Below are positions 54,403 to 63,581 of a stretch of DNA of 64,000 nt, piece by piece. Under the pieces are notes generated by a model. It was not told the DNA's origin. It searched no databases and saw nothing but the letters and a program-made list of their open reading frames with translations. The stretch's first letter is position 1, and the number at the start of each line of letters is the position of its first letter. The DNA lies in NCBI GenBank assembly GCA_036496805.1, contig DASXKN010000005.1, positions 1-64,000 on the forward strand. The letters are read 5' to 3'. The stretch comes from SZAS-103 sp036496805. Lineage in GTDB: Bacteria; Pseudomonadota; Gammaproteobacteria; Xanthomonadales; Xanthomonadaceae. The translations under genes were made by a program, and so were the position numbers.

Positions 54403-56557
54403 GGCGATCCTCGCACTGGCCTGCATGCTGCCGTTCTCGGCGGCACTGGCCTGCGGCCCGGACTTCCCGCAGAACCTGCTCGACGACCGCAAGGGCAGCC
54501 TGCTCGATCTTCCAGAGGGCACGTTCTATTTCGAAGCCGGGCGCCTGCTGCCGGCTCCGACGGACAAGTTGCACGCGGTCGAGGACGGGCCCGACGGAGA
54601 CGGCGATGCCGATGCCGCACGGACGAAGCTTGAAGCATCGGGGCTTTCCTTCAACGAGCAGCGGTTGGTGCAGGCGATGCGCAACGCGGCGAATGCCAAT
54701 GCCGACGCGAAGGATTGGGGCGGGCTCGCACCGGAACTGTTCGAGTACACGCTGGGCGCGATCGCGTTCAAGAAGGGCGACTACGCGGCCGCGGCGGCGC
54801 ATTTCCGCGCCGTGATCGCGCTGCCACCGCCGCAGCGCACGCGACGTGGAATGTGGGCGCAATACATGCTCGGCCGCGCCTTGCTCGCCAGCGGCGACAC
54901 CGATGGCGCGGTCGGCGCGTACGACGTCGTGCGCGAACGTGCGCTGTCGGGCATTCCCGATCCGCTCGGACTCGCGGTGGCCAGCCTCGGCGAGCGAGCA
55001 CGCATCGCCTGGCACCACGGCGCGGTGGTCGACGCGGTGAAGCTGTATTCCGACCAGGCCGCGCACGGATCGACAGGCGCCGCGGTCTCGCTGTTGTTCG
55101 TCGCGCGCAGCCTGCTCGCGCACCGCGACCAGCTCGACAAGGCGCTCGACGATCCGCTCTCGCAGCGGCTTCTTTCAGCGTATCTCTACACGCGCTCGGG
55201 CGAGTTCGCGCAGGACTGGCCGCTCGCGGGCAAGACGCCCACCACCGACGAGGTCGATGCGGCCCAGGCAGCGGAGGCGGGCGACGACCAGGCTGCCGAT
55301 CCGGGCAAGGCCAAGTCGCCCAGCGGCATCGACGTGAAGGGTTTCCTCGAGATCGTGCAGCAGCACGGCCTCGAACACTTCGATGGCGCCGACCGCATGG
55401 CCGCCGGCGCCTACCGCGCGGGCCGCTACGACCTCGCCACGAAGCTCGCGGCGAAGTCGGACACTTCGCTGGCCGCATGGGTGCGCGCCAAGCTCGCCCT
55501 GCGCGCAGGCGACCAGGCCGCGGCGATGCGCGAGTACGCGACGGCCGCGAAAGGTTTCCCGGAGGATGAGCGCTGGAGCGAGGAGATCCCCGGCGAGGAC
55601 GACGTGCTCCAGCACCCGTCGTGCCGCGTCGAAACCGAGCGTGGCGTGCTCTCGCTCGGTCGCGGCGACTACATCGAGGCGATGGCGCGGATGTACGCCG
55701 GCGCACGGGAATACTGGCCGGACGCGGCCTACGTCGCCGAGCGCGTGCTGACGCTCGACGAGCTCAAGGGATTCGTCGACAGGAATGTCCCCGTGCCATC
55801 GAAGAAATCAGCGAAAGACGGCGAGGTGCCGTCCTCGACGCCGGCCGGACAACTGCGCAACCTGCTCGCGCGCCGGTTGATGCGCGCCGGTCGTCTCGAC
55901 GAGGCGCTCGCGTATTTCGACGATCCAGCAATCCGCAAGAAGGCGCAGGCGCTGGTCGACGCGCACCGCGGCGACAAGGCCTGGCTCGCCACCAGCCGTG
56001 CTGCGGCGCTGTTCAAGCAGGCGCAGATCACCCGTGTCGACGGCATGGAACTGTTCGGCGCCGAACTCGATCCGGACAATGCCCAATGGGATGGCGACTA
56101 CCCTGCGCTGGACCTGCCTGCCACCAAGGGCAAGGATTTCGTCGGCAACGACGAGGCCGCGCGCGTCGCCGCCAGCGCGACCGCGCCGGACGCGCGCTTC
56201 CACTACCGTTACGTCGCCGCGAACCTCGCCGAGAAGGCCGCCGGCCTCGTGCCCGCGCGCTCGCAGGCCTACGCGGCGATGATGTGCACGGCGACCCACT
56301 GGATGCTCGATACCGACCAGCCCAGCGCCGACCGCATCTGGCACCGCTACGTGCGCAACGGCGCCCACGTGAAATGGGGCGCGAATTTCGGCAACGACTG
56401 CCCGGCCCCGGATTTCGAATCGGCGAAATGGCTGCCGATGAAACAGTGCTGGTGGCAGGCGCGGCACTGGACGCGGCATGGGTGGCCGTTCCTGCTCGCG
56501 GGCATCGCCGTCGTGGTCGCGCTGGTCGCCGTGCGTCGGCGCCGCAAGACGGCCTGA
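54389..56557 (+). CDS. Exported helical-repeat (TPR-like) protein with C-terminal anchor
   Basis: The 722-residue protein has a signal peptide (MSIRKAILALACMLPFSAALA) directly followed by CGPDFP. Most of the length consists of Ala-rich paired helices of TPR or Sel1-like type (LGAIAFKKGDYAAAAAHFRAVIAL, AAGAYRAGRYDLATKLAAKS, LRAGDQAAAMREYATAAKGFP). A Cys-containing segment (NDCPAPDFESAKWLPMKQCWW) and a single C-terminal transmembrane helix (about 695-713) precede RRRRKTA. Probably a large periplasmic scaffold anchored in the inner membrane. The start overlaps the DUF3142 gene by 14 nt, so the two are likely translated together and work as a pair; function unknown. Confidence 0.7.
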   Translation: MSIRKAILALACMLPFSAALACGPDFPQNLLDDRKGSLLDLPEGTFYFEAGRLLPAPTDKLHAVEDGPDGDGDADAARTKLEASGLSFNEQRLVQAMRNAANANADAKDWGGLAPELFEYTLGAIAFKKGDYAAAAAHFRAVIALPPPQRTRRGMWAQYMLGRALLASGDTDGAVGAYDVVRERALSGIPDPLGLAVASLGERARIAWHHGAVVDAVKLYSDQAAHGSTGAAVSLLFVARSLLAHRDQLDKALDDPLSQRLLSAYLYTRSGEFAQDWPLAGKTPTTDEVDAAQAAEAGDDQAADPGKAKSPSGIDVKGFLEIVQQHGLEHFDGADRMAAGAYRAGRYDLATKLAAKSDTSLAAWVRAKLALRAGDQAAAMREYATAAKGFPEDERWSEEIPGEDDVLQHPSCRVETERGVLSLGRGDYIEAMARMYAGAREYWPDAAYVAERVLTLDELKGFVDRNVPVPSKKSAKDGEVPSSTPAGQLRNLLARRLMRAGRLDEALAYFDDPAIRKKAQALVDAHRGDKAWLATSRAAALFKQAQITRVDGMELFGAELDPDNAQWDGDYPALDLPATKGKDFVGNDEAARVAASATAPDARFHYRYVAANLAEKAAGLVPARSQAYAAMMCTATHWMLDTDQPSADRIWHRYVRNGAHVKWGANFGNDCPAPDFESAKWLPMKQCWWQARHWTRHGWPFLLAGIAVVVALVAVRRRRKTA

Positions 56558-56628
56558 GCCGCTCGCATCGGCGATAATCGCCAGCGGCGCACTGTGCTGC
56601 CTCTGGACGCCGCGACGTCTCGACACCG

Positions 56629-56744
56629 CCCTCTCCCCCTGCGGGAGAGGGTGGCGCGAAGCGCCGGGGCAGGGACAAGTCGCCGCGAGATTCAGTTTGC
56701 ATTGTTCCCCCTCTCCCCAACCCCTCTCCCGCGAGGGGAGAGGG
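56629..56744. repeat. 116-nt composite palindromic element before queA
   Basis: The left hairpin is CCCTCTCCC/GGGAGAGGG (56629-56651). GGCGC-gaa-GCGCC (56653-56665) follows, and the right hairpin is CCCTCTCCC/GGGAGAGGG (56722-56744). Length, hairpin order and the GGCGC motif match the element inside lhr (2778-2893); the central 50 nt differ. It fills most of the gap between the helical-repeat gene and queA and ends 16 nt before the queA start codon. Confidence 0.75.
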
Positions 56745-56760
56745 CTTTCGAGATCAGCGC

Positions 56761-57822
56761 TTGAAGAAGTCCGACTTCCACTACGATCTGCCCGAACAAC
56801 TGATCGCCCAGGCCCCGCTGCCGGAACGTTCGGCGAGCCGGCTGCTGGTCCTGCCGGGCTGCGATCGCGCGCATGGCGATGCGCCCGTGCAGGATCGCCG
56901 CATCCGCGATCTGCCGGAACTGCTGCACCCCGGCGACCTGCTCGTGTTCAACGATACCCGCGTGCTGCCGGCGCGCCTGTTCGGCCGCAAGGCCAGCGGC
57001 GGGCGCGTGGAGATCCTGATCGAACGCCTGCTCGGCGGCCACGACGCACGCGCGCAACTCGGAGCGAGCAAGCCCTCGCGCGCCGGCACGCGCATCGTGC
57101 TGGACGAAGGCGGCGAGGCGACCGTGCTCGGCCGCGACGGCGAGTTCTACGACCTGCGCTTCGACACCCGCGAGCCGCTCGAGAAATGGCTGTTGCACGC
57201 CGGACAGATGCCGCTGCCGCCGTACATCCATCGCGCTCCGGGTGCGGACGATGCCGAGCGCTACCAGACCGTGTTCGCGCGCGAACTCGGCGCGGTCGCC
57301 GCGCCGACAGCGGGGCTGCATTTCGACGATGCCTTGCTGGACAAGCTGCGCGCGCGCGGCGTCGGCTTCGGTCACGTGACCCTGCACGTCGGCGCCGGCA
57401 CCTTCCAGCCGATGCGCGTGGACCACATCGACCAGCACGTGATGCACAGCGAATGGCTCAACGTCGGCGCTGCGCTGGTCGAGCAGATCGCGCACACGCG
57501 CGCGAACGGCGGGCGCGTGATCGCGGTCGGCACCACGGTCGTGCGCGCGCTCGAGAGCGCGATGGTGGAGGACGAACGCGGCGAGCGCTTGCTGCGGCCG
57601 TTCGCCGGCGAGACCCGGATCTTCATCTTCCCCGGCTACCGAATCCGCTCGGTCGATGCGCTGCTGACCAATTTCCACCTGCCCGAATCGACCCTGCTGA
57701 TGCTGGTCTCGGCCTTTGCCGGCCGCGAGCGCGTGCTGGCCGCATACCGCCACGCGGTGGAACAGGAATACCGCTTCTTCAGCTACGGCGACGCGATGCT
57801 GGTGTTTCCCCCGGAAACCTGA
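56761..57822 (+). CDS. queA: S-adenosylmethionine:tRNA ribosyltransferase-isomerase
   Basis: The 353-residue protein transfers and isomerises the ribose of SAM onto 7-aminomethyl-7-deazaguanine in tRNA to give epoxyqueuosine. Family motifs are (L/M)KKSDFHYDLPEQLIAQAPL at the N terminus, LLVFNDTRVLPARLFG, MPLPPYIHR, AVAAPTAGLHFDDALL, VTLHVGAGTFQPMRVDHIDQHVMHSEW and VGTTVVRALESA. The reading frame aligns from TTG 56761, which seems to be the start codon. The element at 56629-56744 ends 16 nt upstream, so the ordinary 5' region has been replaced or compressed. The queuosine partner tgt is 1.1 kb downstream, with one unrelated minus-strand gene in between. Confidence 0.95.
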   Translation: MKKSDFHYDLPEQLIAQAPLPERSASRLLVLPGCDRAHGDAPVQDRRIRDLPELLHPGDLLVFNDTRVLPARLFGRKASGGRVEILIERLLGGHDARAQLGASKPSRAGTRIVLDEGGEATVLGRDGEFYDLRFDTREPLEKWLLHAGQMPLPPYIHRAPGADDAERYQTVFARELGAVAAPTAGLHFDDALLDKLRARGVGFGHVTLHVGAGTFQPMRVDHIDQHVMHSEWLNVGAALVEQIAHTRANGGRVIAVGTTVVRALESAMVEDERGERLLRPFAGETRIFIFPGYRIRSVDALLTNFHLPESTLLMLVSAFAGRERVLAAYRHAVEQEYRFFSYGDAMLVFPPET

Positions 57823-57880
57823 GAAGAGCGCTGCGTCGCCGTTCGTGCCGTCGCCGGCAACGCGCAGGAACGACGGGCCT

Positions 57881-58906
57881 TCAATGCGACGCCGGTGCTT
57901 CCATGTCGGGTTCCGGGTTCCGGATCTTCGCCGCCCGCTCGTGAGACAGCCATGAGCGCCACGCATCGGCCGGGACTGCCGGGTACCGTGCCGCGCCAAA
58001 GGAGACCCAGGCTTCGCGATAGATGAGCCACTTGCGCTGTGCCTCGCGCACGCCAGTCGCGGTGACGGCGCCGGTACCCTGGTCGCCATCCTTCTCCGCC
58101 TCCGCGATTTCGGTGAGTCGAGCCTTGTACGCCGCGTTGAGTCCAGCGTCCTCTGACTTGAACCCGGTCGCGCCGGGCTCCGGCCGATTGCCTTTCTCGA
58201 ATCGTTCGATTGCAGCGAGGAAGCCCTCCTCGAGCGATTCGCGCGCAACCGTCTCGTACATGCCGCGTGCTGTGCCGCTCAAGTCGATTTCGCCTTGCGC
58301 GCTGGCGTCGAAGTAGACGTCTGCGGACTTGCGCAGGGACGCGAATGCCGACTGTTGCGCCGGCGTCCACGTTCGCGAAAGCGCCCGCATGCGTTCGTCA
58401 CGGCGGACCTTCGCGAAATCGGCCTCGTGCGCGGAGCACCAGCCCATCATGAAGCCGCTGGTGATGTCGTCGCAAATATCGAAACGCTGCTTGCCGGACC
58501 CCTTGCTGGCGATGGAGTCGAGGTGTACGAGACGACCTTCCATTTCCGCCGGGGCTCCGTCGAGTTCGCAGGAAAAGCGCTTCGCGAGCGGGAGGTTGCG
58601 CTGCACGCCCAAGCCATTCGCGTAGATCATCGTCAGGATCATCGCTCCGCTGAACTCGACATCTTCCTTCGCCGCACGCTCGCGATAGGCGCAGGCGCGA
58701 GAAGCGACGAAATCGGAGCCATGGCCGTCGCCAGTGGCGCCGTAGTAGAGGATGTTCGAATCACATTTCGCCGGAGCCACGCCGATGTCGCGCTGCGGAA
58801 TGGCAACGTTCGCGAATTTCCGGCATTCGGCTTGGTAAGGCCAATCGTCCGCGCGGGCTTCGACGCCGGCGAGCGCCAGCAGGGCCACGGCAAGCAGGGT
58901 TCGCAT
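57881..58906 (-). CDS. Periplasmic Sel1/LprI-like protein
   Basis: The 341-residue protein has a signal peptide (MRTLLAVALLALAGVEARA). A Cys-containing region follows with a Sel1-like stretch (GAMILTMIYANGLGVQRNLPLAKRFSCEL). The C-terminal domain resembles the LprI/DUF1311 lysozyme-inhibitor family (AAYKARLTEI ... REAQRKWLIYREAWVSF). Proteins of this group are found in the periplasm of Proteobacteria; inhibition of host lysozyme is shown only for a few. GGAG lies eight bases before ATG 58906. It is divergent from tgt (50 nt) and sits opposite to the queA-tgt direction, interrupting that pair. Confidence 0.72.
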   Translation of the reverse strand: MRTLLAVALLALAGVEARADDWPYQAECRKFANVAIPQRDIGVAPAKCDSNILYYGATGDGHGSDFVASRACAYRERAAKEDVEFSGAMILTMIYANGLGVQRNLPLAKRFSCELDGAPAEMEGRLVHLDSIASKGSGKQRFDICDDITSGFMMGWCSAHEADFAKVRRDERMRALSRTWTPAQQSAFASLRKSADVYFDASAQGEIDLSGTARGMYETVARESLEEGFLAAIERFEKGNRPEPGATGFKSEDAGLNAAYKARLTEIAEAEKDGDQGTGAVTATGVREAQRKWLIYREAWVSFGAARYPAVPADAWRSWLSHERAAKIRNPEPDMEAPASH

Positions 58907-58956
58907 CGTGGGAACTCCGGTGCGGGCGACCGTCGGGAACCTTCATACTAGTCGAC

Positions 58957-60090
58957 ATGAGCACCGCAAACCGCATGCAATTCGAACTGCTGAAGACCGA
59001 CGGCGTCGCGCGCCGCGGCCGCATGCGCTTCCCGCGCGGCACGGTCGAGACGCCGGCGTTCATGCCGGTGGGCACCTATGGCACGGTCAAGGCGATGAAG
59101 CCCGCCGATGTGGTAGCGACCGGCGCGGAAATCATCCTCGGCAACACCTTCCACCTGTTCCTGCGGCCGGGCACGCGGATCATCGAGGCGCACGGCGGGC
59201 TGCACGGCTTCGCGCGCTGGGACAGGCCGATCCTCACCGACTCGGGCGGCTTCCAGGTGTTCTCGCTGGCCAAGCGCCGCAAGATCAGCGAGGCCGGCGT
59301 GACCTTCGCTTCGCCGGTCGACGGCGCCAAGGTGTTCCTCGGGCCGGAGGAAAGCATGGCGATCCAGCGGTCGCTGGGTTCGGACATCGTGATGATCTTC
59401 GACGAGTGCACGCCCTATCCGGCGACCGAACGTATCGCGCGCACGTCGATGGAGCTGTCGCTGCGCTGGGCCGAGCGCAGCCGGCGCGCGCACGAGGGCA
59501 ACGACGCGGCGCTGTTCGGGATCGTGCAGGGCGGGGTGCATCACGGTTTGCGCACGGCTTCGGCGGCCTCGCTGGTGGCGATGGACTTCGACGGCTACGC
59601 GATCGGCGGCCTGGCGGTCGGCGAACCCGAGGCCGAGCGCAATGCCATGCTCGAACACACCGCACCGAAGCTGCCGACGGAGCGTCCGCGCTACCTGATG
59701 GGCGTGGGCAAGCCCGAGGACATCGTCGAGGCGGTCGCGCGCGGCATCGACATGTTCGACTGCGTGATGCCGACCCGCAACGCCCGCAACGGCCACTACT
59801 TCACCCGTTCCGGCGCGGTGCGCATCCGCAACGCGCAGTACGAGGACGACCTGCGTCCGATCGATCCCGAGTGCGCCTGCGCAACCTGCGCGGGCGGCTT
59901 CAGCCGCGCCTACCTGCGCCATCTCGACCGCTGCAACGAGATGCTCGGGCCGATGCTGGCGACCATCCATAACCTGCACTATTACCAGGACCTGATGCGC
60001 GGCATCCGCGCGGCGATCGAAGCCGGCACGTTCGCCGATTTTCGCGCGGCGTTCCAGGCCGCGCGTGCCCCGCGCCGTCCCGACCGCTAG
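58957..60090 (+). CDS. tgt: tRNA-guanine transglycosylase
   Basis: The 377-residue enzyme exchanges guanine 34 of tRNAs with GUN anticodons for preQ1 in queuosine synthesis. Motifs are TPAFMPVGTYGTVKAM, ILGNTFHLFLRPG, PILTDSGGFQVFSL (Asp as general acid/base), GIVQGGVHHGLR, AIGGLAVGEP, MFDCVMPTRNARNG and a Cys3-His zinc site CACATCAGGF with HLDRCNE. The start ATG has no Shine-Dalgarno sequence, but CATACT ends seven bases upstream, suggesting a leaderless message. yajC, secD and secF follow. Confidence 0.96.
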   Translation: MSTANRMQFELLKTDGVARRGRMRFPRGTVETPAFMPVGTYGTVKAMKPADVVATGAEIILGNTFHLFLRPGTRIIEAHGGLHGFARWDRPILTDSGGFQVFSLAKRRKISEAGVTFASPVDGAKVFLGPEESMAIQRSLGSDIVMIFDECTPYPATERIARTSMELSLRWAERSRRAHEGNDAALFGIVQGGVHHGLRTASAASLVAMDFDGYAIGGLAVGEPEAERNAMLEHTAPKLPTERPRYLMGVGKPEDIVEAVARGIDMFDCVMPTRNARNGHYFTRSGAVRIRNAQYEDDLRPIDPECACATCAGGFSRAYLRHLDRCNEMLGPMLATIHNLHYYQDLMRGIRAAIEAGTFADFRAAFQAARAPRRPDR

Positions 60091-60150
60091 GCCCGACACG
60101 GCCCGCGTGGCATACTGCGCGACTTGTCGTCCCGTACCGGTATCCCCCGC

Positions 60151-60492
60151 ATGAATCCGCTGGACCTGTTGATTCCCGTCGCCCACGCCCAGTCCGCGCC
60201 CGCCGCGGCGCCCAGCGGCGGCCTGATGGGCTTGCTGCCGTTCGTCCTGATGTTCGTGATCCTGATCTTCTTCATGATCGTCCCGCAGTCCAGGCGCGCC
60301 AAGCAGCATCGCGAGATGCTCGCCAGGATGGAGAAGGGCGACGAGGTGGTCACCAACGGCGGCATCGCCGGACGCGTGACCGACATCGGCGACGCCTTCG
60401 TCACGATCGAGGTCGCCGACGGCGTGAAGGTGAAATTCCAGCGCATGGCGATTTCGATGGTCCTGCCCAAGGGCAGCCTGAAAGCCTCTTGA
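60151..60492 (+). CDS. yajC: Preprotein translocase subunit YajC
   Basis: The 113-residue single-pass membrane protein of the Sec accessory complex has a hydrophobic helix in GLLPFVLMFVILIFFMIVPQSRRAKQHREML (about residues 28-50). The conserved cytoplasmic domain reads LARMEKGDEVVTNGGIAGRVTDIGDAFVTIEVADGVKVKFQR. The N terminus (MNPLDLLIPVAHAQSA) resembles a signal peptide, as often in this family. It follows tgt by 60 nt. The order tgt, yajC, secD, secF is conserved in gammaproteobacteria. Confidence 0.95.
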   Translation: MNPLDLLIPVAHAQSAPAAAPSGGLMGLLPFVLMFVILIFFMIVPQSRRAKQHREMLARMEKGDEVVTNGGIAGRVTDIGDAFVTIEVADGVKVKFQRMAISMVLPKGSLKAS

Positions 60493-60588
60493 TCGGCCCT
60501 TCCCGCGACCCCATTGCCTGCGGGCGCGCCGCATCGCGGCCGCCAGCCGTTCCACCAGCCGCCGCCGTTTACTAGCCGATATCTTCCC

Positions 60589-62469
60589 ATGCTCGAGTTT
60601 CCCCGCTGGAAAAACATCCTGGTGCTGGTGGTGCTGTTTTTCAGCCTGCTGTACGCGATGCCGAACCTGTTCCCGCAGGATCCGGCCGTGCAGATCACCG
60701 CCAACAGCGGCCACGTCGTCGATGCGGCGCTCAGGGAGCGCATCCTGGGCGTGCTGCAGAAGCAGAAGATTCCTTTCAAGAGCGTCGAGCTCGTCCGCGA
60801 CGAGTTGCTCGTCCGCCTGCGCGACCCCGACGCCCAGCTCAAGGCCTCCGACGCGATCCGCAACGACCTCGGCGAGGACTACACCAGCGCGCTGAACCTC
60901 GCCTCGACCGTGCCGTCATGGCTCAAGTCGATCGGCGGCAACCCGCTGCTGCTCGGCCTCGACCTTCGCGGCGGCGTGCACTTCCTGATGGAAGTCGACC
61001 AGAGCGCGGTGCTGGACAAGCGCATGAACGGCTTCGTCGACGAGATCCGCTCCGACATCCGCAGCAACTCGATCCGCGGCGCCGACGTCAGCCGCGCCGG
61101 CAACGACATCGTCGTGCACGTGGCCAATGCCGCCGATGCGGCCAAGCTGGGCGGCCTGATCGCCAATGACATGCCCCAGCTCGACCTCAAGCCTTCGGCC
61201 ACCGGCACCACGCTCTCCGGCACGCTCAAGCCCGCCGAGATGAAGAGCATCAACGACGGCGCGATCGAGCAGAACATCAGCACGCTGACCAACCGCATCA
61301 ACCAGCTCAACGTCTCCGAGCCGCTGATCCAGCGCCAGGGCGCGAGCCGCATCGTGGTCGAGTTGCCCGGCGTGCAGGACACCGCGCAGGCCAAGAAGGT
61401 GCTCGGCGCGACCGCCACGCTGGAATACCGCGGCGACGCGGAAGGCAATCCCTACGATGCCGCCACGACCGGCAACGTCCCGCCCGACGCCAGGCTCTAT
61501 TACATGCGCCAGCTCGGCCCGGACGGCAAGCCGCGGCCGGTGCTGCTGTCGAAGAAGATCATCGTCTCCGGCGACCAGCTCGAGAACGCCAGCTCTATGA
61601 CCGATCCGACGAGCGGCACGCCGGCGGTGTCGGTCACGCTCAACGAGATCGGCGCCCGGCGCATGGAGGACTTCACCACCGGCAACGTCGGCAAGCTGAT
61701 GGGCGTGGTCTACATCGAACGCACGCCGGTGACGAAGATCGTCGACGGCAAGGAAGTGCGTTCGGTGAAGGTCAAGGAAGACGTCATCAACAACGCGACC
61801 ATCCAGGGCGTGTTCGGCAAGCACTTCCAGACCACCGGCCTGGGCACGCTCAAGGAAGCCTCGGACCTCGCCCTGCTGCTGCGCGCTGGCGCTCTTGCCG
61901 CGCCCGTGGACATCGTCGAGCAGCGCGTGATCGGCCCGAGCCTGGGCCAGGACAACATCGACGCCGGCAAGCGCGCGGTGATCATCGGCTTCCTCGCGGT
62001 GTGCGCGCTGATGATCGTTTACTACCGCCTGTTCGGGGTGATCTCGGTGCTGGCGCTGTTCTCCAACCTGCTGCTTCTCACCGCGGTGCTGTCGCTGATC
62101 CACGCGACGATGACCATGCCCGGCATCGCCGGCATCGTGCTGACGCTCGGCATGGCGATCGACGGCAACGTGCTGATCATCGAGCGCATCCGCGAGGAGC
62201 TGCGCAACGGCAATACCCCGGTGGCGAGCATCAAGGCCGGCTACGACCGCGCCTGGGCGGTGATCCTCGACTCCAACGTCGCCAAGCTCATCGCCGGTAC
62301 CGCGCTGCTGACCTTCGGTTCCGGACCGGTGAAGGGCTTCGCGGTGGTGCTGCTGATCGGCGTGCTGACCTCGATGTTCACCTCGGTGACGGTCAGCCGC
62401 GCGATGGCGACGCTGGTGTACGGCGGCGGCAAGAAGATCCAGAAGGTTTCTGTCGGCGGCGGCTTCTAG
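60589..62469 (+). CDS. secD: Protein translocase subunit SecD
   Basis: The 626-residue RND-like membrane protein uses the proton-motive force to help proteins leave the Sec channel on the periplasmic side. It shows an N-terminal transmembrane helix (NILVLVVLFFSLLYAMP), a large periplasmic P1 domain with LGLDLRGGVHFLMEVD, and P1-head strands. Five further helices follow with motifs IVEQRVIGPSLGQDNIDAGK, LTLGMAIDGNVLIIERIREEL and SVTVSRAMATLVYGG. The ATG at 60589 begins MLEFPRWK, the typical start. 96 nt from yajC; secF follows after 60 nt. Confidence 0.97.
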   Translation: MLEFPRWKNILVLVVLFFSLLYAMPNLFPQDPAVQITANSGHVVDAALRERILGVLQKQKIPFKSVELVRDELLVRLRDPDAQLKASDAIRNDLGEDYTSALNLASTVPSWLKSIGGNPLLLGLDLRGGVHFLMEVDQSAVLDKRMNGFVDEIRSDIRSNSIRGADVSRAGNDIVVHVANAADAAKLGGLIANDMPQLDLKPSATGTTLSGTLKPAEMKSINDGAIEQNISTLTNRINQLNVSEPLIQRQGASRIVVELPGVQDTAQAKKVLGATATLEYRGDAEGNPYDAATTGNVPPDARLYYMRQLGPDGKPRPVLLSKKIIVSGDQLENASSMTDPTSGTPAVSVTLNEIGARRMEDFTTGNVGKLMGVVYIERTPVTKIVDGKEVRSVKVKEDVINNATIQGVFGKHFQTTGLGTLKEASDLALLLRAGALAAPVDIVEQRVIGPSLGQDNIDAGKRAVIIGFLAVCALMIVYYRLFGVISVLALFSNLLLLTAVLSLIHATMTMPGIAGIVLTLGMAIDGNVLIIERIREELRNGNTPVASIKAGYDRAWAVILDSNVAKLIAGTALLTFGSGPVKGFAVVLLIGVLTSMFTSVTVSRAMATLVYGGGKKIQKVSVGGGF

Positions 62470-62529
62470 TCGCGCCGCCGGAATCGAACAGACAAAGCGC
62501 GACAACGGTCCGCCGCAGGTATAGGTGCC

Positions 62530-63510
62530 ATGGAATTCTTCAATCCCAACAGCAACGTCAACTTCATGGGGATCCGCCGTTACACGGTGACGATCTCGGT
62601 GATCCTGATGATTGCGTCGATCGTCTCGCTGTGCACGCGCGGCCTCAACTTCGGCCTCGACTTCACCGGCGGTTCGCAGGTCGAGGTGACCTTCAGCCAG
62701 CCGACCGAGCAGGGCGACGTCAGCGCGGCGCTGGCGAAGGCCGGCTTCAAGGGCGCGGTGGTGCAGCGCTTCGATACGAAAAACTACTCGATCCGCCTCG
62801 GCCCGAACGAAGGCGCGGGCGCGGACAAGCCGAAGGGCGGTGCCAGCGAATCGAGCATCGACGCCCGCAGCGCCGCAATCACGGCCCACGTGCAGCAGGC
62901 CCTGTCGGCCTCAGGCCATCCGGCCGACGTGAAGCCGTCGGTGTACGTCGGCCCGCAGGTCGGCAAGGAACTGGCGACCAACGGCATCGTCGCCGTCGTC
63001 ATGGTGCTCGCCGGCATCATGATCTACATCGCGATCCGCTTCGAATGGCGCTTCGCGCTCGCCACCGTGCTGACCGAGTTCCACGACGTCATCATCACCG
63101 TCGGCTTCTTCTCGATCACCGGCATCGAGTTCGACCTGACCGTGCTGGCCGCCGTGCTCGCGGTCGACGGCTATTCGGTCAACGACACCATCGTGGTGTT
63201 CGACCGCGTGCGCGAACTGTTCCGCAGCTCGCGCAAGGACGGTCCGCTCGACATCCTCAACCGCGCGGTCAACAACACGCTGTCGCGAACGATCATGACT
63301 TCATTGGCCACGATGGTCACGGTGGTCGCGCTGTTCTTCTTCGGCGGTTCGAGCCTGCACGGGTTCTCGATCGCGCTGATGGTCGGCATCATCGTCGGCA
63401 CGCTGTCGTCGATCTTCTTCGCCTGCCCGATGCTGCACATCTTCGGCGTGAGCAAGCAGGACCTGATGCCGAAGCTGCGCGACGAGGCCGAGCTCGCGCG
63501 CCGGCCGTAG
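62530..63510 (+). CDS. secF: Protein translocase subunit SecF
   Basis: The 326-residue partner of SecD has six transmembrane helices. Typical segments are GLNFGLDFTGGSQVEVTF, VGPQVGKELATNGIVAVVMVLAGIMIYIAIRFEWRFA, LTVLAAVLAVDGYSVNDTIVVFDRVRELFR and LNRAVNNTLSRTIMTSLATMVTVVALFFFGG. Together with SecD and YajC it forms the proton-driven auxiliary complex of SecYEG. ATG 62530 begins MEFFNPNSNVNFMG. An insertion of low-complexity sequence (AGADKPKGGASESS, about residues 95-112) in the periplasmic part looks lineage-specific. A strong terminator follows 23 nt after the stop. Confidence 0.97.
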   Translation: MEFFNPNSNVNFMGIRRYTVTISVILMIASIVSLCTRGLNFGLDFTGGSQVEVTFSQPTEQGDVSAALAKAGFKGAVVQRFDTKNYSIRLGPNEGAGADKPKGGASESSIDARSAAITAHVQQALSASGHPADVKPSVYVGPQVGKELATNGIVAVVMVLAGIMIYIAIRFEWRFALATVLTEFHDVIITVGFFSITGIEFDLTVLAAVLAVDGYSVNDTIVVFDRVRELFRSSRKDGPLDILNRAVNNTLSRTIMTSLATMVTVVALFFFGGSSLHGFSIALMVGIIVGTLSSIFFACPMLHIFGVSKQDLMPKLRDEAELARRP

Positions 63511-63532
63511 GGCGGTCCGCGAAGAAGGCACG

Positions 63533-63564
63533 AAGGCCGCGCCCCGGGCGCGGCCTTTTCGTTT
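63533..63564. terminator. Intrinsic terminator of the secDF operon (bidirectional)
   Basis: AAGGCCGCGCC (63533-63543) and GGCGCGGCCTT (63547-63557) form an 11-bp stem with a 3-nt loop, followed by TTCGTTT. It lies between the convergent secF and GGDEF genes and has T-runs for both directions (A-run on the left is short). Confidence 0.85.
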
Positions 63565-63581
63565 ACGCCGTGGTCCCCGCC

